Of a stretch of DNA of 55,347 nucleotides, positions 8,252-16,690 are shown piece by piece. The stretch is from Reyranella sp. (lineage in GTDB: Bacteria; Pseudomonadota; Alphaproteobacteria; Reyranellales; Reyranellaceae). The notes under the pieces are model-generated. The model saw only the letters and a list, made by a program, of their open reading frames with translations, made no database searches and was not told the origin of the DNA. Location of the stretch: the NCBI GenBank assembly GCA_022844015.1, contig JALHMO010000017.1, positions 1-55,347 of the forward strand. The letters run 5' to 3'. Made by a program: the position numbers and the translations under genes. Within the stretch, counting starts at the first letter, position 1. Each line of letters begins with the position of its first letter.

Positions 8252-9200
8252 CCTCCAGCACCGCGCGATAGAGCGGCCGGTCGATGTTGCCGCCGCTCAG
8301 GACCAGCGCCACCCGCTTGCCCTTCATGCGCTCGCGCTCCTGCAGCAGGGCGGCCAGTGCTGCCGCGCCGGCGCCTTCCGTGAGCTGGTGGGTATCCTCG
8401 TAGTAGGCACGCATCGCCGCCATGACCTCGGCGTCGCTCACCTGCACGATGCGGTCGGCACCCTTCAGGATCACCGCCAGCGCCTCCTCGTGCGGGCCGC
8501 GCACGGCCATGCCGTCGGCCATGGTGTTGGCGCTGTTGGTCGGCACCACCTTGCCGGCGGCGAACGACAGGGCATAGGCCGGGGCCTCGGTCGAGACCAC
8601 GCCGACCACCCTGGTGGCGGGGCTGAGCGCATCGCGCATCGCGATGGTGCCGCAGATGCCCGAGCCGAGGCCGATCGGCACATAGACCGTGTCGATCGCT
8701 GGCGCGGCGCGGAACAGCTCGTGGGCGTAGGTCGCCACGCCGCACACCAGGTCGCGATGGAACGACGGCACCATGTCGAGGCCGCGCTCGGCGGCGAGCC
8801 GCTGGGCGACGTCGCGCGCGGCGTCGAAATCGTGTCCCGCCTCGACCAGCTCGGCGCCGAAGGCGCGCATCGCGGCGTTCTTCTCCACCGAGTTGCCGAG
8901 CGGCACGACGATGGTGGCGGGAATGCCGGCGCGAGCGGCCGCGAGCGCGATGCTCTGGCCGTGATTGCCGCGCGTGGCGCTGACCACGCCCTTGGAGCCC
9001 GGCTTCTCGTGCCGCAGCCGCTCCATGTAGACCAGCCCGCCGCGCACCTTGAAGGCGCCGATCGGGGTGTGGTTCTCGTGCTTCACCCAGGTCTCGCAGC
9101 CGGTGCGCCGCGCCAGCAGCGGCCAGGCATATTGGGCGGTGGGCGGCATGGCGGCGTAGACGATGGCGGCGGCACGCTCGATTTCCGGGAGAGACAACAT
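8244..9200 (-). CDS. Threonine dehydratase-like PLP-dependent ammonia-lyase
   Basis: 318 residues, fold type II PLP enzyme. Seen: HENHTPIGAFKVRGG with the PLP lysine K51, SATRGNHGQSIALAA (phosphate/substrate loop), the GLGSGICGT glycine loop and the C-terminal LSGGNID. There is no C-terminal ACT domain, so it resembles catabolic threonine/serine dehydratases or hydroxyaspartate-type lyases rather than biosynthetic IlvA. The start at 9200 (MLSLPEIERAAAIVY) is chosen because further upstream extension is not family-like. It forms a two-gene operon with the alpha/beta hydrolase and is divergent from the M20 gene by 47 bases. Confidence 0.88.
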   Translation of the reverse strand: MLSLPEIERAAAIVYAAMPPTAQYAWPLLARRTGCETWVKHENHTPIGAFKVRGGLVYMERLRHEKPGSKGVVSATRGNHGQSIALAAARAGIPATIVVPLGNSVEKNAAMRAFGAELVEAGHDFDAARDVAQRLAAERGLDMVPSFHRDLVCGVATYAHELFRAAPAIDTVYVPIGLGSGICGTIAMRDALSPATRVVGVVSTEAPAYALSFAAGKVVPTNSANTMADGMAVRGPHEEALAVILKGADRIVQVSDAEVMAAMRAYYEDTHQLTEGAGAAALAALLQERERMKGKRVALVLSGGNIDRPLYRAVLEDG

Positions 9201-9247
9201 CGTGCCACTTTGGGCTAGGATGCGCCGAGTTCCAACCGGAGTTCCCG

Positions 9248-10423
9248 ATGCCTGTCCTGCCGCGTTCCCTCGAGATCCAGGGCGAGATCGCTGCCATCCG
9301 CCGCGACATCCACGCCCATCCCGAGCTCGCCTACGAGGAGACGCGGACCTCCGACGTCGTTGCCGCCAAGCTGCAGGAATGGGGTCTCGAGGTGACGCGC
9401 GGCCTGGGCCGGACCGGGCTGGTCGGAACCCTGCGCAAGGGCAACTCGCCCAAGGCAATCGGCCTGCGCGCCGACATGGATTGCCTGCCGATGGACGAGA
9501 CCAACCAGTTCGAGCACCGCTCGCAGCACCCCGGCCGCATGCACGCCTGCGGCCACGACGGTCACACGGCGATGCTGCTGGGCGCAGCCAAGGTGCTGAG
9601 CGAGACGCGCGCGTTCGAGGGCGCCGTGCACTTCATCTTCCAGCCGGCCGAGGAAGGCAGCGGCGGGGCGCGCGAGATGATCGCCGACGGGCTGTTCGAG
9701 AAGTTCCCGTGCGACGCGGTGTTCGCCATCCACAACAAGCCCGGCATCCCGCTCGGGCACATCGTCACCAGGCCGGGGCCGCTGCTCGCCGCCGCCGATC
9801 GCTGGGACATCCGCATCACCGGCAAGGGCGGTCACGCCGCCCATCCGCATCTTACCGCCGATCCCATGGTGGTGGGAGCCAGCATCGTGCTCGCCCTGCA
9901 GACCATCGTCAGCCGCAACATTGACCCGATCGACTCGACCGTGGTCACTGTCGGCTTCTTCAAGGCCGGCTCGGCCTACAACGTGATCCCGGGCGAGGTC
10001 CATATCGGCGGCACGACGCGGACGACGTCGCCCGAGAATCGCGCCCTGGTGCAGCGGCGCATCGAGGAGATTTGCCGGGGCAACGAGCAGATGTATGGCG
10101 TCAGCATCGAGATCGAGCACAAGCCGGGCTACCCGCCGACCGTCAACGATGCCGAGCAGGCCCGCTTCGCCATCGACGTCGCTGCCGGCGTGTGCGGCGA
10201 GCATGCGGTGTCCGCCAATACCCGGCCGAGCATGGGCGCCGAGGATTTCTCCTACATGCTGGAGCGCGTGCCCGGCGCCATGGTGTGGCTCGGCAACGGC
10301 GGCGGGCCGGACGCCGTCAGCCTGCACAACGCGCGCTACGACTTCAACGACCTCGCCATCCCGTTCGGCGTCAGCTTCTTCGTGCGCACCGTCGAACGCT
10401 ACCTGGGCGAGCCGGCGGCGTGA
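9248..10423 (+). CDS. M20 family amidohydrolase (hippurate hydrolase/aminoacylase-like)
   Basis: 391 residues. Metal-site motifs are intact: MHACGHDGHTAM (C101, H103), QPAEEGSGGAREM with the catalytic and metal glutamates, GKGGHAAHPHL of the dimerisation/lid domain, and the C-terminal SMGAEDFSYML and SLHNARYDFND. Members cleave N-acyl amino acids such as hippurate or indole-acetyl conjugates in the cytoplasm; the acyl group cannot be predicted. It may act with the divergent dehydratase on acylated or modified amino acids, but that is only neighbourhood inference. Confidence 0.92.
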   Translation: MPVLPRSLEIQGEIAAIRRDIHAHPELAYEETRTSDVVAAKLQEWGLEVTRGLGRTGLVGTLRKGNSPKAIGLRADMDCLPMDETNQFEHRSQHPGRMHACGHDGHTAMLLGAAKVLSETRAFEGAVHFIFQPAEEGSGGAREMIADGLFEKFPCDAVFAIHNKPGIPLGHIVTRPGPLLAAADRWDIRITGKGGHAAHPHLTADPMVVGASIVLALQTIVSRNIDPIDSTVVTVGFFKAGSAYNVIPGEVHIGGTTRTTSPENRALVQRRIEEICRGNEQMYGVSIEIEHKPGYPPTVNDAEQARFAIDVAAGVCGEHAVSANTRPSMGAEDFSYMLERVPGAMVWLGNGGGPDAVSLHNARYDFNDLAIPFGVSFFVRTVERYLGEPAA

Positions 10424-10496
10424 TGGCGAAGTCGACGCCGGTCGAACTCATGCCCCTCTTCCCGACAGGCAGGGAATTCGCTTATGGCAAAACCAC

Positions 10497-10639
10497 CGTC
10501 ATCCCAACCGGAGCCGAGCGAAGCGAGCTGTAGTGGAGGGACCTTTCATGTTGCGACGTCGACAAGAAGGATCCCTCGACTACGCCACCAATGGCGCTGC
10601 AAGCAGCGCCTGATCGGGCGGCTCCGCTCGGGATGACGG
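10497..10639. repeat. Dispersed inverted repeat, family B (copy 1)
   Basis: It begins CGTCATCCCAACCGGAGCCG and ends with the inverted partner GGCTCCGCTCGGGATGACGG, with internal GAGGGACC and GGATCCCTC arms and a GCGCTGCAAGCAGCGC hairpin. Related copies lie at 22535-22680 and 44878-45019. It fills most of the 287-base gap between the amidohydrolase and ndvA, with no sign of a gene. Likely a non-autonomous palindromic repeat. Confidence 0.75.
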
Positions 10640-10710
10640 AAGGAAGTGACACATGCGAATGCCCTGCCCTGGCGGGCAGAAGAAAATGATCTGAAGGACG
10701 ATCGCCCCCC

Positions 10711-12471
10711 ATGGAATTCTTCCGCGTCTACAGCCGGGTGATCGGGCTACTGCGGGCCGAGCGCAAGCTCGCGATAATGCTCGCATTGGCCAACATCGCC
10801 GTCGCCGCCCTGCAGTTCTACGAACCGGTGCTATTCGGCAAGGTCGTCGACCTCCTGAGCACGGCGCGGGACAAGACGGCCGAGCAGCTGTGGGACGAAG
10901 CGCGCCAGCTGCTGGTGCTGTGGGCGATCGTCGGCCTGGGCGGTATCGTCGCCAACATCGTGGTCTCCCTGCAGGCCGACCGCATGGCGCACCGTCGCCG
11001 GCTGGGCGCCATGGCGACCTTCTTCGAGCATGTGCTGATCCTGCCCTTCGCCTTCCATCACGGTCAGCATTCTGGTCGGTTGCTCAAGGTGATGCTGACC
11101 GGCGCCGACCATCTGTTCGGCATCTGGCTGTCGTTCTTCCGCGAGAACCTCGCCACCTTCGTCGCCCTGTTCGTCATGCTGCCGCTCAGCCTGTTCATGA
11201 ACTGGCGGCTAGGCTTGCTGCTGATCGTGCTGATTCTGTTCTTCGCCGTGGCCAATGCCTGGGTGGTGAGCAAGACCGACCGGATGCAGCACGCCGTCGA
11301 GGACTACCACAGCGAGCTGGCGAGCCGCGCCGGCGATGCTCTGGGCAACATCCACCTCATCCAGAGCTTCGTGCGGCTTGCCGCCGAGACCGGCGAGATG
11401 CACCGCATCATGCGCGAGACCCTGGCGGCGCAGTTTCCGGTGCTGAACTGGTGGGCGCTGCTCACGGTGCTGACGCGCGCCGCCTCGACCGTCACCGTGA
11501 TCCTGATCTTCGTGCTCGGCACCTGGCTTTACGTGCGCGGCGAGGCGACCGTCGGCGAGATCGTGAGCTTCATGGGCTTCGCCACCCTGCTGATCAGCCG
11601 CATGGACCAGGCGTCGGGCTTCGTCAGCCGGATCTTCTTCCAGATGCCGGCGCTGGCCGATTTCTTCCGCGTCATCGATTCGCAATCGACCGTGCCCGAC
11701 AACCCGCGCGGCATCGATATCGGCCGCGCGCGGGGCGACGTTGCCTTCGAGGACGTCAACTTCTCGTACGACGGCAAGCGGCCGGCCTTGGTGCATTTCA
11801 CGCTCGACGTGCCGGCCGGGGCGACGGTGGCGTTCGTCGGGCCGACGGGGGCGGGCAAGAGCACGGCGCTGTCGCTGCTTCATCGCATGTGGGACGCCCA
11901 GTCCGGCGTCATCCGGGTCGATGGCGTCGATCATCGCGATATCAAGCTCGAATCGCTGCGTCGCAATATCGGCGTGGTGTTCCAGGACAGCACGATGTTC
12001 TTCCGCTCGATCGCCGACAACCTGCGCATCGGCAAGCCCGACGCCACCCAGGCCCAGCTCGAGGACGCAGCGCGGCTCGCGGAGGCGCACGACTTCATCA
12101 TGCGCCAGCCGCAGGGCTACGAGACCATGGTCGGCGAACGCGGCAACACCCTGTCGGGCGGCGAGCGCCAGCGGCTTGCGATCGCTCGGGCGCTCCTCAA
12201 GGATCCACCGATCCTGATCCTCGACGAGGCCACCAGCGCGCTCGATTCGGTGACCGAGGCTCGTATCCAGAAGGCGCTCAAGACCCTGATGCAGGGCCGC
12301 ACGACCTTCATCATCGCCCATCGCCTGTCGACCATCCGCGATGCCGACCTGGTCGTGGTGCTGGAGCACGGCCGGATCGCCGAACAGGGCAGCTACCGCG
12401 ACCTGATCGCCCGCAACGGCGCCTTCGCCCGCCTCGTGGCCACCCAGCAGGCTGGCATAGAAACTGCGTGA
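10711..12471 (+). CDS. ndvA: Cyclic beta-glucan ABC exporter, fused permease/ATPase (NdvA/ChvA type)
   Basis: 586 residues. A six-helix type-1 exporter domain (about 1-320) is followed by an ATPase domain: Walker A GPTGAGKST (about 376-384), signature LSGGERQR (about 481), Walker B ILILDEATS (about 501) and the H-loop AHRLSTIRDADLV. Signature segments QFYEPVLFGKVVDLLS, ADRMAHRRRLGAM and AQFPVLNWWALL match my recollection of rhizobial/Brucella NdvA/Cgt proteins. These export cyclic beta-1,2-glucan to the periplasm as a homodimer. The glucan synthase gene (ndvB) is not in the window, so another exported substrate is possible. GAAGGA precedes the start. Confidence 0.85.
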   Translation: MEFFRVYSRVIGLLRAERKLAIMLALANIAVAALQFYEPVLFGKVVDLLSTARDKTAEQLWDEARQLLVLWAIVGLGGIVANIVVSLQADRMAHRRRLGAMATFFEHVLILPFAFHHGQHSGRLLKVMLTGADHLFGIWLSFFRENLATFVALFVMLPLSLFMNWRLGLLLIVLILFFAVANAWVVSKTDRMQHAVEDYHSELASRAGDALGNIHLIQSFVRLAAETGEMHRIMRETLAAQFPVLNWWALLTVLTRAASTVTVILIFVLGTWLYVRGEATVGEIVSFMGFATLLISRMDQASGFVSRIFFQMPALADFFRVIDSQSTVPDNPRGIDIGRARGDVAFEDVNFSYDGKRPALVHFTLDVPAGATVAFVGPTGAGKSTALSLLHRMWDAQSGVIRVDGVDHRDIKLESLRRNIGVVFQDSTMFFRSIADNLRIGKPDATQAQLEDAARLAEAHDFIMRQPQGYETMVGERGNTLSGGERQRLAIARALLKDPPILILDEATSALDSVTEARIQKALKTLMQGRTTFIIAHRLSTIRDADLVVVLEHGRIAEQGSYRDLIARNGAFARLVATQQAGIETA

Positions 12472-12480
12472 TATCCCCTT

Positions 12481-12501
12481 GGCGGGCGCGGTCGGCCCGC
12501 C
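12481..12501 (+). terminator. Possible GC-rich hairpin after ndvA
   Basis: The arms GGCGGGC (12481-12487) and GCCCGCC (12495-12501) form a 7-bp stem just after the ndvA stop codon. No T-run follows, so intrinsic termination is uncertain. Confidence 0.35.
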
Positions 12502-12541
12502 TAATAGTCGCGCTCGGGGGAACTTCACGAGGGATGATGAA

Positions 12542-13555
12542 ATGAGCAGAATCGCCAACTGGCTGGGCACGGCGGCGGCGGCCGCGGTCCTGGCTCTGGG
12601 CCTGCCGGCCGCGGCGCAGACGCCGATCAAGTTCACGCTCGACTGGGTGTTCCAGGGGCCGACCTCGCCGTTCCTGGTGGCCCTCGAGAAGGGCTACTAC
12701 AAGGCCGAGGGGCTCGACGTCACCATGGACCCCGGTCAGGGCTCGGCCGGCGCCGTGCAGCGCGTCGCCACCGGCGCCTACCAGATCGGCTTCGCCGACG
12801 TGAACGCCACCATCGAGTACAACGCCAAGAACCCGGGCAAGGAAGTGCTGTGCGTCTTCATGGCGTACGATTTCGCGCCGTTCGGCGTCTATGCCCTGAA
12901 GAAGAGCGGGATCAAGGGGCCGAAGGATCTCGAGGGCAAGAAGCTCGGCGCGCCGGTGTTCGATGCCAGCTTCCGCCTGTTCCCGGCCTTCGCCAAGATC
13001 AACGGCGTCTCCAAATGGGAGCACGTCAACCTGACCCCGCAGCTGCGCGAGCAGAGCCTGGTGCAGGGCACGGTCGACTTCATCTCCGGCCACTATTTCT
13101 CGTCGATGCTCGACCTCAAGGCGCGCGGCGTGAAGTTCGACGACATCGTCGCCATGCGCTACGTCGATTTCGGCATGGACGTCTATGGCAACGGCATCGT
13201 GATCTCTCCCGAGATGGCCAAGGACGAGAAGGCGGTGAAGGGCTTCATCGCCGCCACCGTCAAGGGCTGGAAGGACGTGATCGCCGACAACAAGCTCGGC
13301 ATCGCGGCCGCCAAGAAGCGCGATCCGCTGATCAACGAGGAACTCGAGACCGAGCGCCTGCAGATCTCCCTGCAGACCAATATCCTGACGCCCTACGTCA
13401 AGGCCAACGGCATGGGCGACGTCGACCCGGCGCGCTTCGCTCGTTCGGTGAAGCTGGTGTCCGAGGCGTTCGGACTGCCGGCCGCCCCGGCGCCGGACAA
13501 GGTCTTCACCAGCAAGTACCTGCCGCCCAAGGCCGACCGGATGGTGGCGAAGTAG
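12542..13555 (+). CDS. ABC importer substrate-binding protein, NMT1/THI5-like (NitT/TauT type)
   Basis: 337 residues. A Sec signal peptide (about 1-25, ending LGLPAAAQ) precedes a two-lobed binding protein: FTLDWVFQGPTSPFLVALEKGYYKAEGLDVTMDPGQGS is the NMT1/SsuA family opening, and IGFADVNATIEY follows. Ligands of the family include sulfonates, nitrate and thiamine pyrimidine precursors, and nothing here fixes which. GAGGGATGATGA gives the ribosome binding site for ATG 12542. The partner ATPase and permease follow, but a long palindromic repeat separates the receptor from them. Confidence 0.9.
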   Translation: MSRIANWLGTAAAAAVLALGLPAAAQTPIKFTLDWVFQGPTSPFLVALEKGYYKAEGLDVTMDPGQGSAGAVQRVATGAYQIGFADVNATIEYNAKNPGKEVLCVFMAYDFAPFGVYALKKSGIKGPKDLEGKKLGAPVFDASFRLFPAFAKINGVSKWEHVNLTPQLREQSLVQGTVDFISGHYFSSMLDLKARGVKFDDIVAMRYVDFGMDVYGNGIVISPEMAKDEKAVKGFIAATVKGWKDVIADNKLGIAAAKKRDPLINEELETERLQISLQTNILTPYVKANGMGDVDPARFARSVKLVSEAFGLPAAPAPDKVFTSKYLPPKADRMVAK

Positions 13556-13584
13556 GAAAGGTGAGGTTGGACACGGTTCACGTT

Positions 13585-13873
13585 CTCCTCCCCAGCTTCG
13601 CTGGGGAGGTGTCGCCGCCTGCGCTGAGCGAAGCCGAAGCGTCATACGGCGACGGAGGGGTCATGGGCCAAGGACCGTGTCCCTCGAGGCGGAGTAATCT
13701 CCGGCGACAAGGAGCTCATGGCCGGAAGCGCGCCACTCCGTGGCGCTCATGCTCTTACTCCTTTCGCAATCGGTGTGTTCGCTGTCCCTGTGAGCGCCAA
13801 GGAGCGACGTGCTTCCGGCCCATGACCCCTCCGCCCCGTATGACGGGGCACCTCCCCAGCGAAGCTGGGGAGG
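13585..13873. repeat. Composite inverted repeat, family A (copy 2) with internal family D module
   Basis: The left half (13585-13674) has hairpin arms CCTCCCCAGC/GCTGGGGAGG around TTC, then a second stem and GGAGGGGTCATGGGCC. The right half (13818-13873) is its reverse complement and ends in the same hairpin with loop GAA. Between them, at about 13721-13820, lies a family D module (arms CCGGAAGC/GCTTCCGG, with GCGCGCCACTCC). The element sits inside an importer operon, and its last GGGGAGG lies 14 bases before the ATPase start, so it may even supply a ribosome binding site. Confidence 0.8.
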
Positions 13874-13886
13874 TTGGGGTTCCCTG

Positions 13887-14672
13887 ATGCCGTTCGTCGA
13901 TCTCAAGGGCGTCAGTCTCACCTATCGCCTGGGCAAGGACACGACGTTGGCGCTGGCCGACGCGACTCTCAGCATAGACCAGGGCGAGTTCATCGCCGTG
14001 GTCGGCCCATCGGGCTGCGGCAAGTCGACCATCATGAAGCTGGTCACCGGCCTGCTGCCCGCCACGGGCGGCGAGGTGCGGGTGGCCGGCGAGAAGGTGA
14101 CGGGGCCAATCAAGGGCGTCGGCATGGCGTTCCAGAACCCGACGCTGATGCCCTGGCGCACCACCATGAATAACATCCTGCTGCCGCTAGAGGTGGTCGA
14201 GCCGTACAAGCGTCGCTTCCGAAGCCACCGCGCCGAGTACGAGAAGCGCGTCATGGCGCTCTTGCAGATCGTCGGCCTCGCCGACTTTGCCGACAAGTAC
14301 CCGTGGCAGCTCAGCGGCGGGATGCAGCAGCGCTCCAACCTGTGCCGCGCCCTGATCCACGAGCCTGGCCTCATGATGCTCGACGAGCCGTTCGGCGCGC
14401 TCGACGCCTTCACCCGCGAGGAGCTGTGGGGCGTCATGCAGGCGCTGTGGATGGAGAAGAAATTCACCGGCGTGCTGGTGACGCACGATTTGCGCGAGGC
14501 CGTCTATCTCGCCGACACGGTCTACGTCATGAGCCGTCGGCCGGGCCGCATCGTGCTCTCGAGGAAGATCGACATCCCGCGGCCGCGCACGCTCGCCACC
14601 ACCTTCGAGCCGCATTTCGTCGAGCTTGTGCACGAGCTGCGCGACCGCATCCACCAGGAGCACGCGCCGTGA
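13887..14672 (+). CDS. ABC importer ATP-binding subunit (NitT/TauT/SsuB type)
   Basis: 261 residues. Walker A GPSGCGKST, Q-loop GMAFQNPTLMPW, signature LSGGMQQR, Walker B LMMLDEPFGALD and H-loop LVTHDLREAVYLAD are all intact. The C-terminal RRPGRIVLSRKIDIPRPR is typical of the SsuB/TauB group. It powers the importer formed with the upstream receptor and downstream permease. The start at 13887 (MPFVDLKGVSLTY) is the conserved domain start; upstream in-frame sequence belongs to the repeat. The stop overlaps the permease GTG start by 4 bases. Confidence 0.93.
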   Translation: MPFVDLKGVSLTYRLGKDTTLALADATLSIDQGEFIAVVGPSGCGKSTIMKLVTGLLPATGGEVRVAGEKVTGPIKGVGMAFQNPTLMPWRTTMNNILLPLEVVEPYKRRFRSHRAEYEKRVMALLQIVGLADFADKYPWQLSGGMQQRSNLCRALIHEPGLMMLDEPFGALDAFTREELWGVMQALWMEKKFTGVLVTHDLREAVYLADTVYVMSRRPGRIVLSRKIDIPRPRTLATTFEPHFVELVHELRDRIHQEHAP

Positions 14673-15445
14673 GCGACCTCCGGCGCGAGGTGTTGCGCAT
14701 CGCCATGCCGTGGCTGGTCACGGTCGGCCTGCTGGTGATCTGGGAACTCGCCTGCATCGTCCTCGACGTCCCCGAGATCATCCTGCCCAGGCCGAGCAAG
14801 ATCTTCGTCGTCTTCTACCAGCGCTTCGGCATCCTGATGGCCTATTGCTGGGATACGCTGTGGACCACCGTCGTGGGGTTCCTGCTGGCGATCGCCGGCG
14901 GCCTGATGCTGGGCTTGGCGATCGGCGCCTCGCCATTCGTCTATTCCGGCCTCTATCCGCTGCTGATCGCGTTCAACGCCATTCCCAAGGTGGCGCTGGT
15001 GCCGATCCTGATGATCTGGGTCGGCGTCGGCTCGCTGCCCGCCGTCATCACCGCCTTCGTCATCAGCTTCTTCCCGATCGTGGTGAACGTCGCCACCGGC
15101 CTCGCCACCATCGAGCCCGAGATGCGCGACGTCCTGCGCAGCCTCGGCGCCACCCGCCTCGAGATCCTGACCAAGGTCGGCATCCCGCGCGCCATGCCCT
15201 ACCTGTTCGCCAGCCTCAAGGTGGCGATCACGCTCGCGTTCATCGGCTCGGTGATCTCCGAGACGGTAGGCGGCAACAACGGCATCGGCTTCCTGATGCT
15301 GTCGGCCAGCGCGCGCAACGACGCGCCCACGACCTTCGCCGGCCTGTTCGCCATCGCTATCATGGGCGTGCTGATGTACGCCGTGTGCGCCCTGGTCGAG
15401 AAGCGCATGACCCGCTGGGCGTTCAGGGGCGAGCTGGTGAGCTGA
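14669..15445 (+). CDS. ABC importer permease (NitT/TauT/SsuC type)
   Basis: 258 residues starting at GTG 14669, which overlaps the ATPase stop (GTGA). About six transmembrane segments are visible (PWLVTVGLLVIWELACIVL, TVVGFLLAIAGGLMLGLAIG, LYPLLIAFNAIPKVALVPILMIW, VITAFVISFFPIVVNVATGLATI). The cytoplasmic EAA loop is EMRDVLRSLGATRLEILTKVGIPRAMPY, which contacts the ATPase. It completes the importer with the genes at 12542 and 13887. Confidence 0.93.
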   Translation: MSDLRREVLRIAMPWLVTVGLLVIWELACIVLDVPEIILPRPSKIFVVFYQRFGILMAYCWDTLWTTVVGFLLAIAGGLMLGLAIGASPFVYSGLYPLLIAFNAIPKVALVPILMIWVGVGSLPAVITAFVISFFPIVVNVATGLATIEPEMRDVLRSLGATRLEILTKVGIPRAMPYLFASLKVAITLAFIGSVISETVGGNNGIGFLMLSASARNDAPTTFAGLFAIAIMGVLMYAVCALVEKRMTRWAFRGELVS

Positions 15446-15468
15446 CGCGCGTTTCGCGCAACCCTTTC

Positions 15469-15579
15469 ACCTCATCCTGAGGAGGCCGCGTAGCGGCCGT
15501 CTCGAAGGATGCGCAACACGCACCCAGTCTGAGGCCCATCCTTCGAGACGCGCCCTGAGGGCGCTCCTCAGGATGAGGT
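15469..15579. repeat. Long inverted repeat, family E, between convergent operons
   Basis: The ends ACCTCATCCTGAGGA (15469-15483) and TCCTCAGGATGAGGT (15565-15579) are exact complements. Each arm holds its own small hairpin (GGCCGCGTAGCGGCC; GCGCCCTGAGGGCGC), and inner arms CTCGAAGGATG/CATCCTTCGAG close the structure. It could form a large cruciform or RNA hairpin, and is well placed to end transcription of both the importer operon (+) and the oxidoreductase operon (-). Confidence 0.75.
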
Positions 15580-15617
15580 CGTATTTATCGCAGCGAGGGA
15601 CCATTCAGCCATACGTC

Positions 15618-16658
15618 CTACAGCACCGCCTCGGCCGCCACGCGCAGCGAGTCTATCGTGACGCCGCTCAGCAGCAGCGAGCCGACCTCGTCGCGCTTGC
15701 TGGCCTCCTTCCAGGCCTGCAGGCGGTCCTTGATGCGGTCGGCGCTGCCGACCAGCGAGCATTCGTCAACCAAAGCGTCGGGAACGGCGGCGATGGCCTC
15801 GCTGCGGCGGCCGCCGAGATAGGCGTCCTGGATCTTCACCGCCGCGTCGGCGTAGCCGAAGTGCTTGATGAAGTCGTTGTAGAAATTCTTGGCGCGCGCA
15901 CCCATGCCGCCGATATAGAGCGCCATCTCGGGCTTCAGCGCGTCGCGACAGGCCTGCAGATCGTCGCCCATGCAGATGCGGACATAGGGCGCGATGTCGA
16001 ACGGCGGGCGATTGCCGCCCGGCGGCCGTCTGGCGATACCCTGGCGCAGCGGCCTGGTGATCAGATCGGCCTTCTCCGGCGACATGAAGATCGGCAGCAC
16101 GCCGTCGGCCACCTCGCCGGCGGTCCGCAGCCCGATCGGCGTGATCGACGCAGCGTAGATCGGCATGTCGGGATCGCCGTGCAGGATGCTCTTGAGCGGC
16201 CGGCCAAGCCCGGTCGCATCGGGACCGGCGTAGGGGATCTGGTACAGTTCGCCCTGGTGCTGCAGCGGGGCGTCGCGCTTCAGGATCTTGCGCAGGATGT
16301 CGATGTACTCGCGCGTACGCGCCATCGGCTTGCCGAACGGTACGCCGTGCCAGCCCTCGACGACCTGCGGCCCTGAGGCGCCGATGCCCAGCAGCAGCCG
16401 GTTGCTCGACAGCGCCTGCAGGGTCATCGCCGTCATCGCCGTGCAGGCCGGCGTGCGGGCCGACATCTGCATGATGCCGGTGCCGGCCTTTATGCGCGTC
16501 GTCCGGGCAAGGATCCAGGCGGTCGGCGTCACGGCGTCGGTGCCGTAGGCCTCGCCGCTCCACACCGAATCGTAGCCCAGGCGTTCCGCCTCGAGCACCT
16601 CCTCGAAATGCAGACTGTTGGGGGTGCCGGTGTATTTCAGCAGCATGCCGAGCCGCAT
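15618..16658 (-). CDS. LLM-class (luciferase-like) flavin-dependent oxidoreductase
   Basis: 346 residues, TIM-barrel bacterial-luciferase/F420 family. Seen: MRLGMLLKYTG N-terminal strand, LEAERLGYDSVWSGEAYGTDAV, TTRIKAGTGIMQ, NRLLLGIGASGPQVVEGWHGVPF, and the C-terminal LVGSADRIKDRLQAWKE. The flavin (FMN or F420) and substrate cannot be told from sequence. The start at 16658 is the conserved N-terminus. It lies 32 bases after a second LLM gene; the two differ in sequence and probably form one operon. Confidence 0.9.
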   Translation of the reverse strand: MRLGMLLKYTGTPNSLHFEEVLEAERLGYDSVWSGEAYGTDAVTPTAWILARTTRIKAGTGIMQMSARTPACTAMTAMTLQALSSNRLLLGIGASGPQVVEGWHGVPFGKPMARTREYIDILRKILKRDAPLQHQGELYQIPYAGPDATGLGRPLKSILHGDPDMPIYAASITPIGLRTAGEVADGVLPIFMSPEKADLITRPLRQGIARRPPGGNRPPFDIAPYVRICMGDDLQACRDALKPEMALYIGGMGARAKNFYNDFIKHFGYADAAVKIQDAYLGGRRSEAIAAVPDALVDECSLVGSADRIKDRLQAWKEASKRDEVGSLLLSGVTIDSLRVAAEAVL

Positions 16659-16690
16659 GGATGTGCTCCCGAGTCGAGGGGGAAACGATT

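Noticed and set aside
9190..9206. Sigma-54-like element (ACAACATCGTGCCA) at the dehydratase start
   Set aside because: The -12 half is GACA instead of GCAA and it overlaps the start codon, so it is not usable as a promoter.
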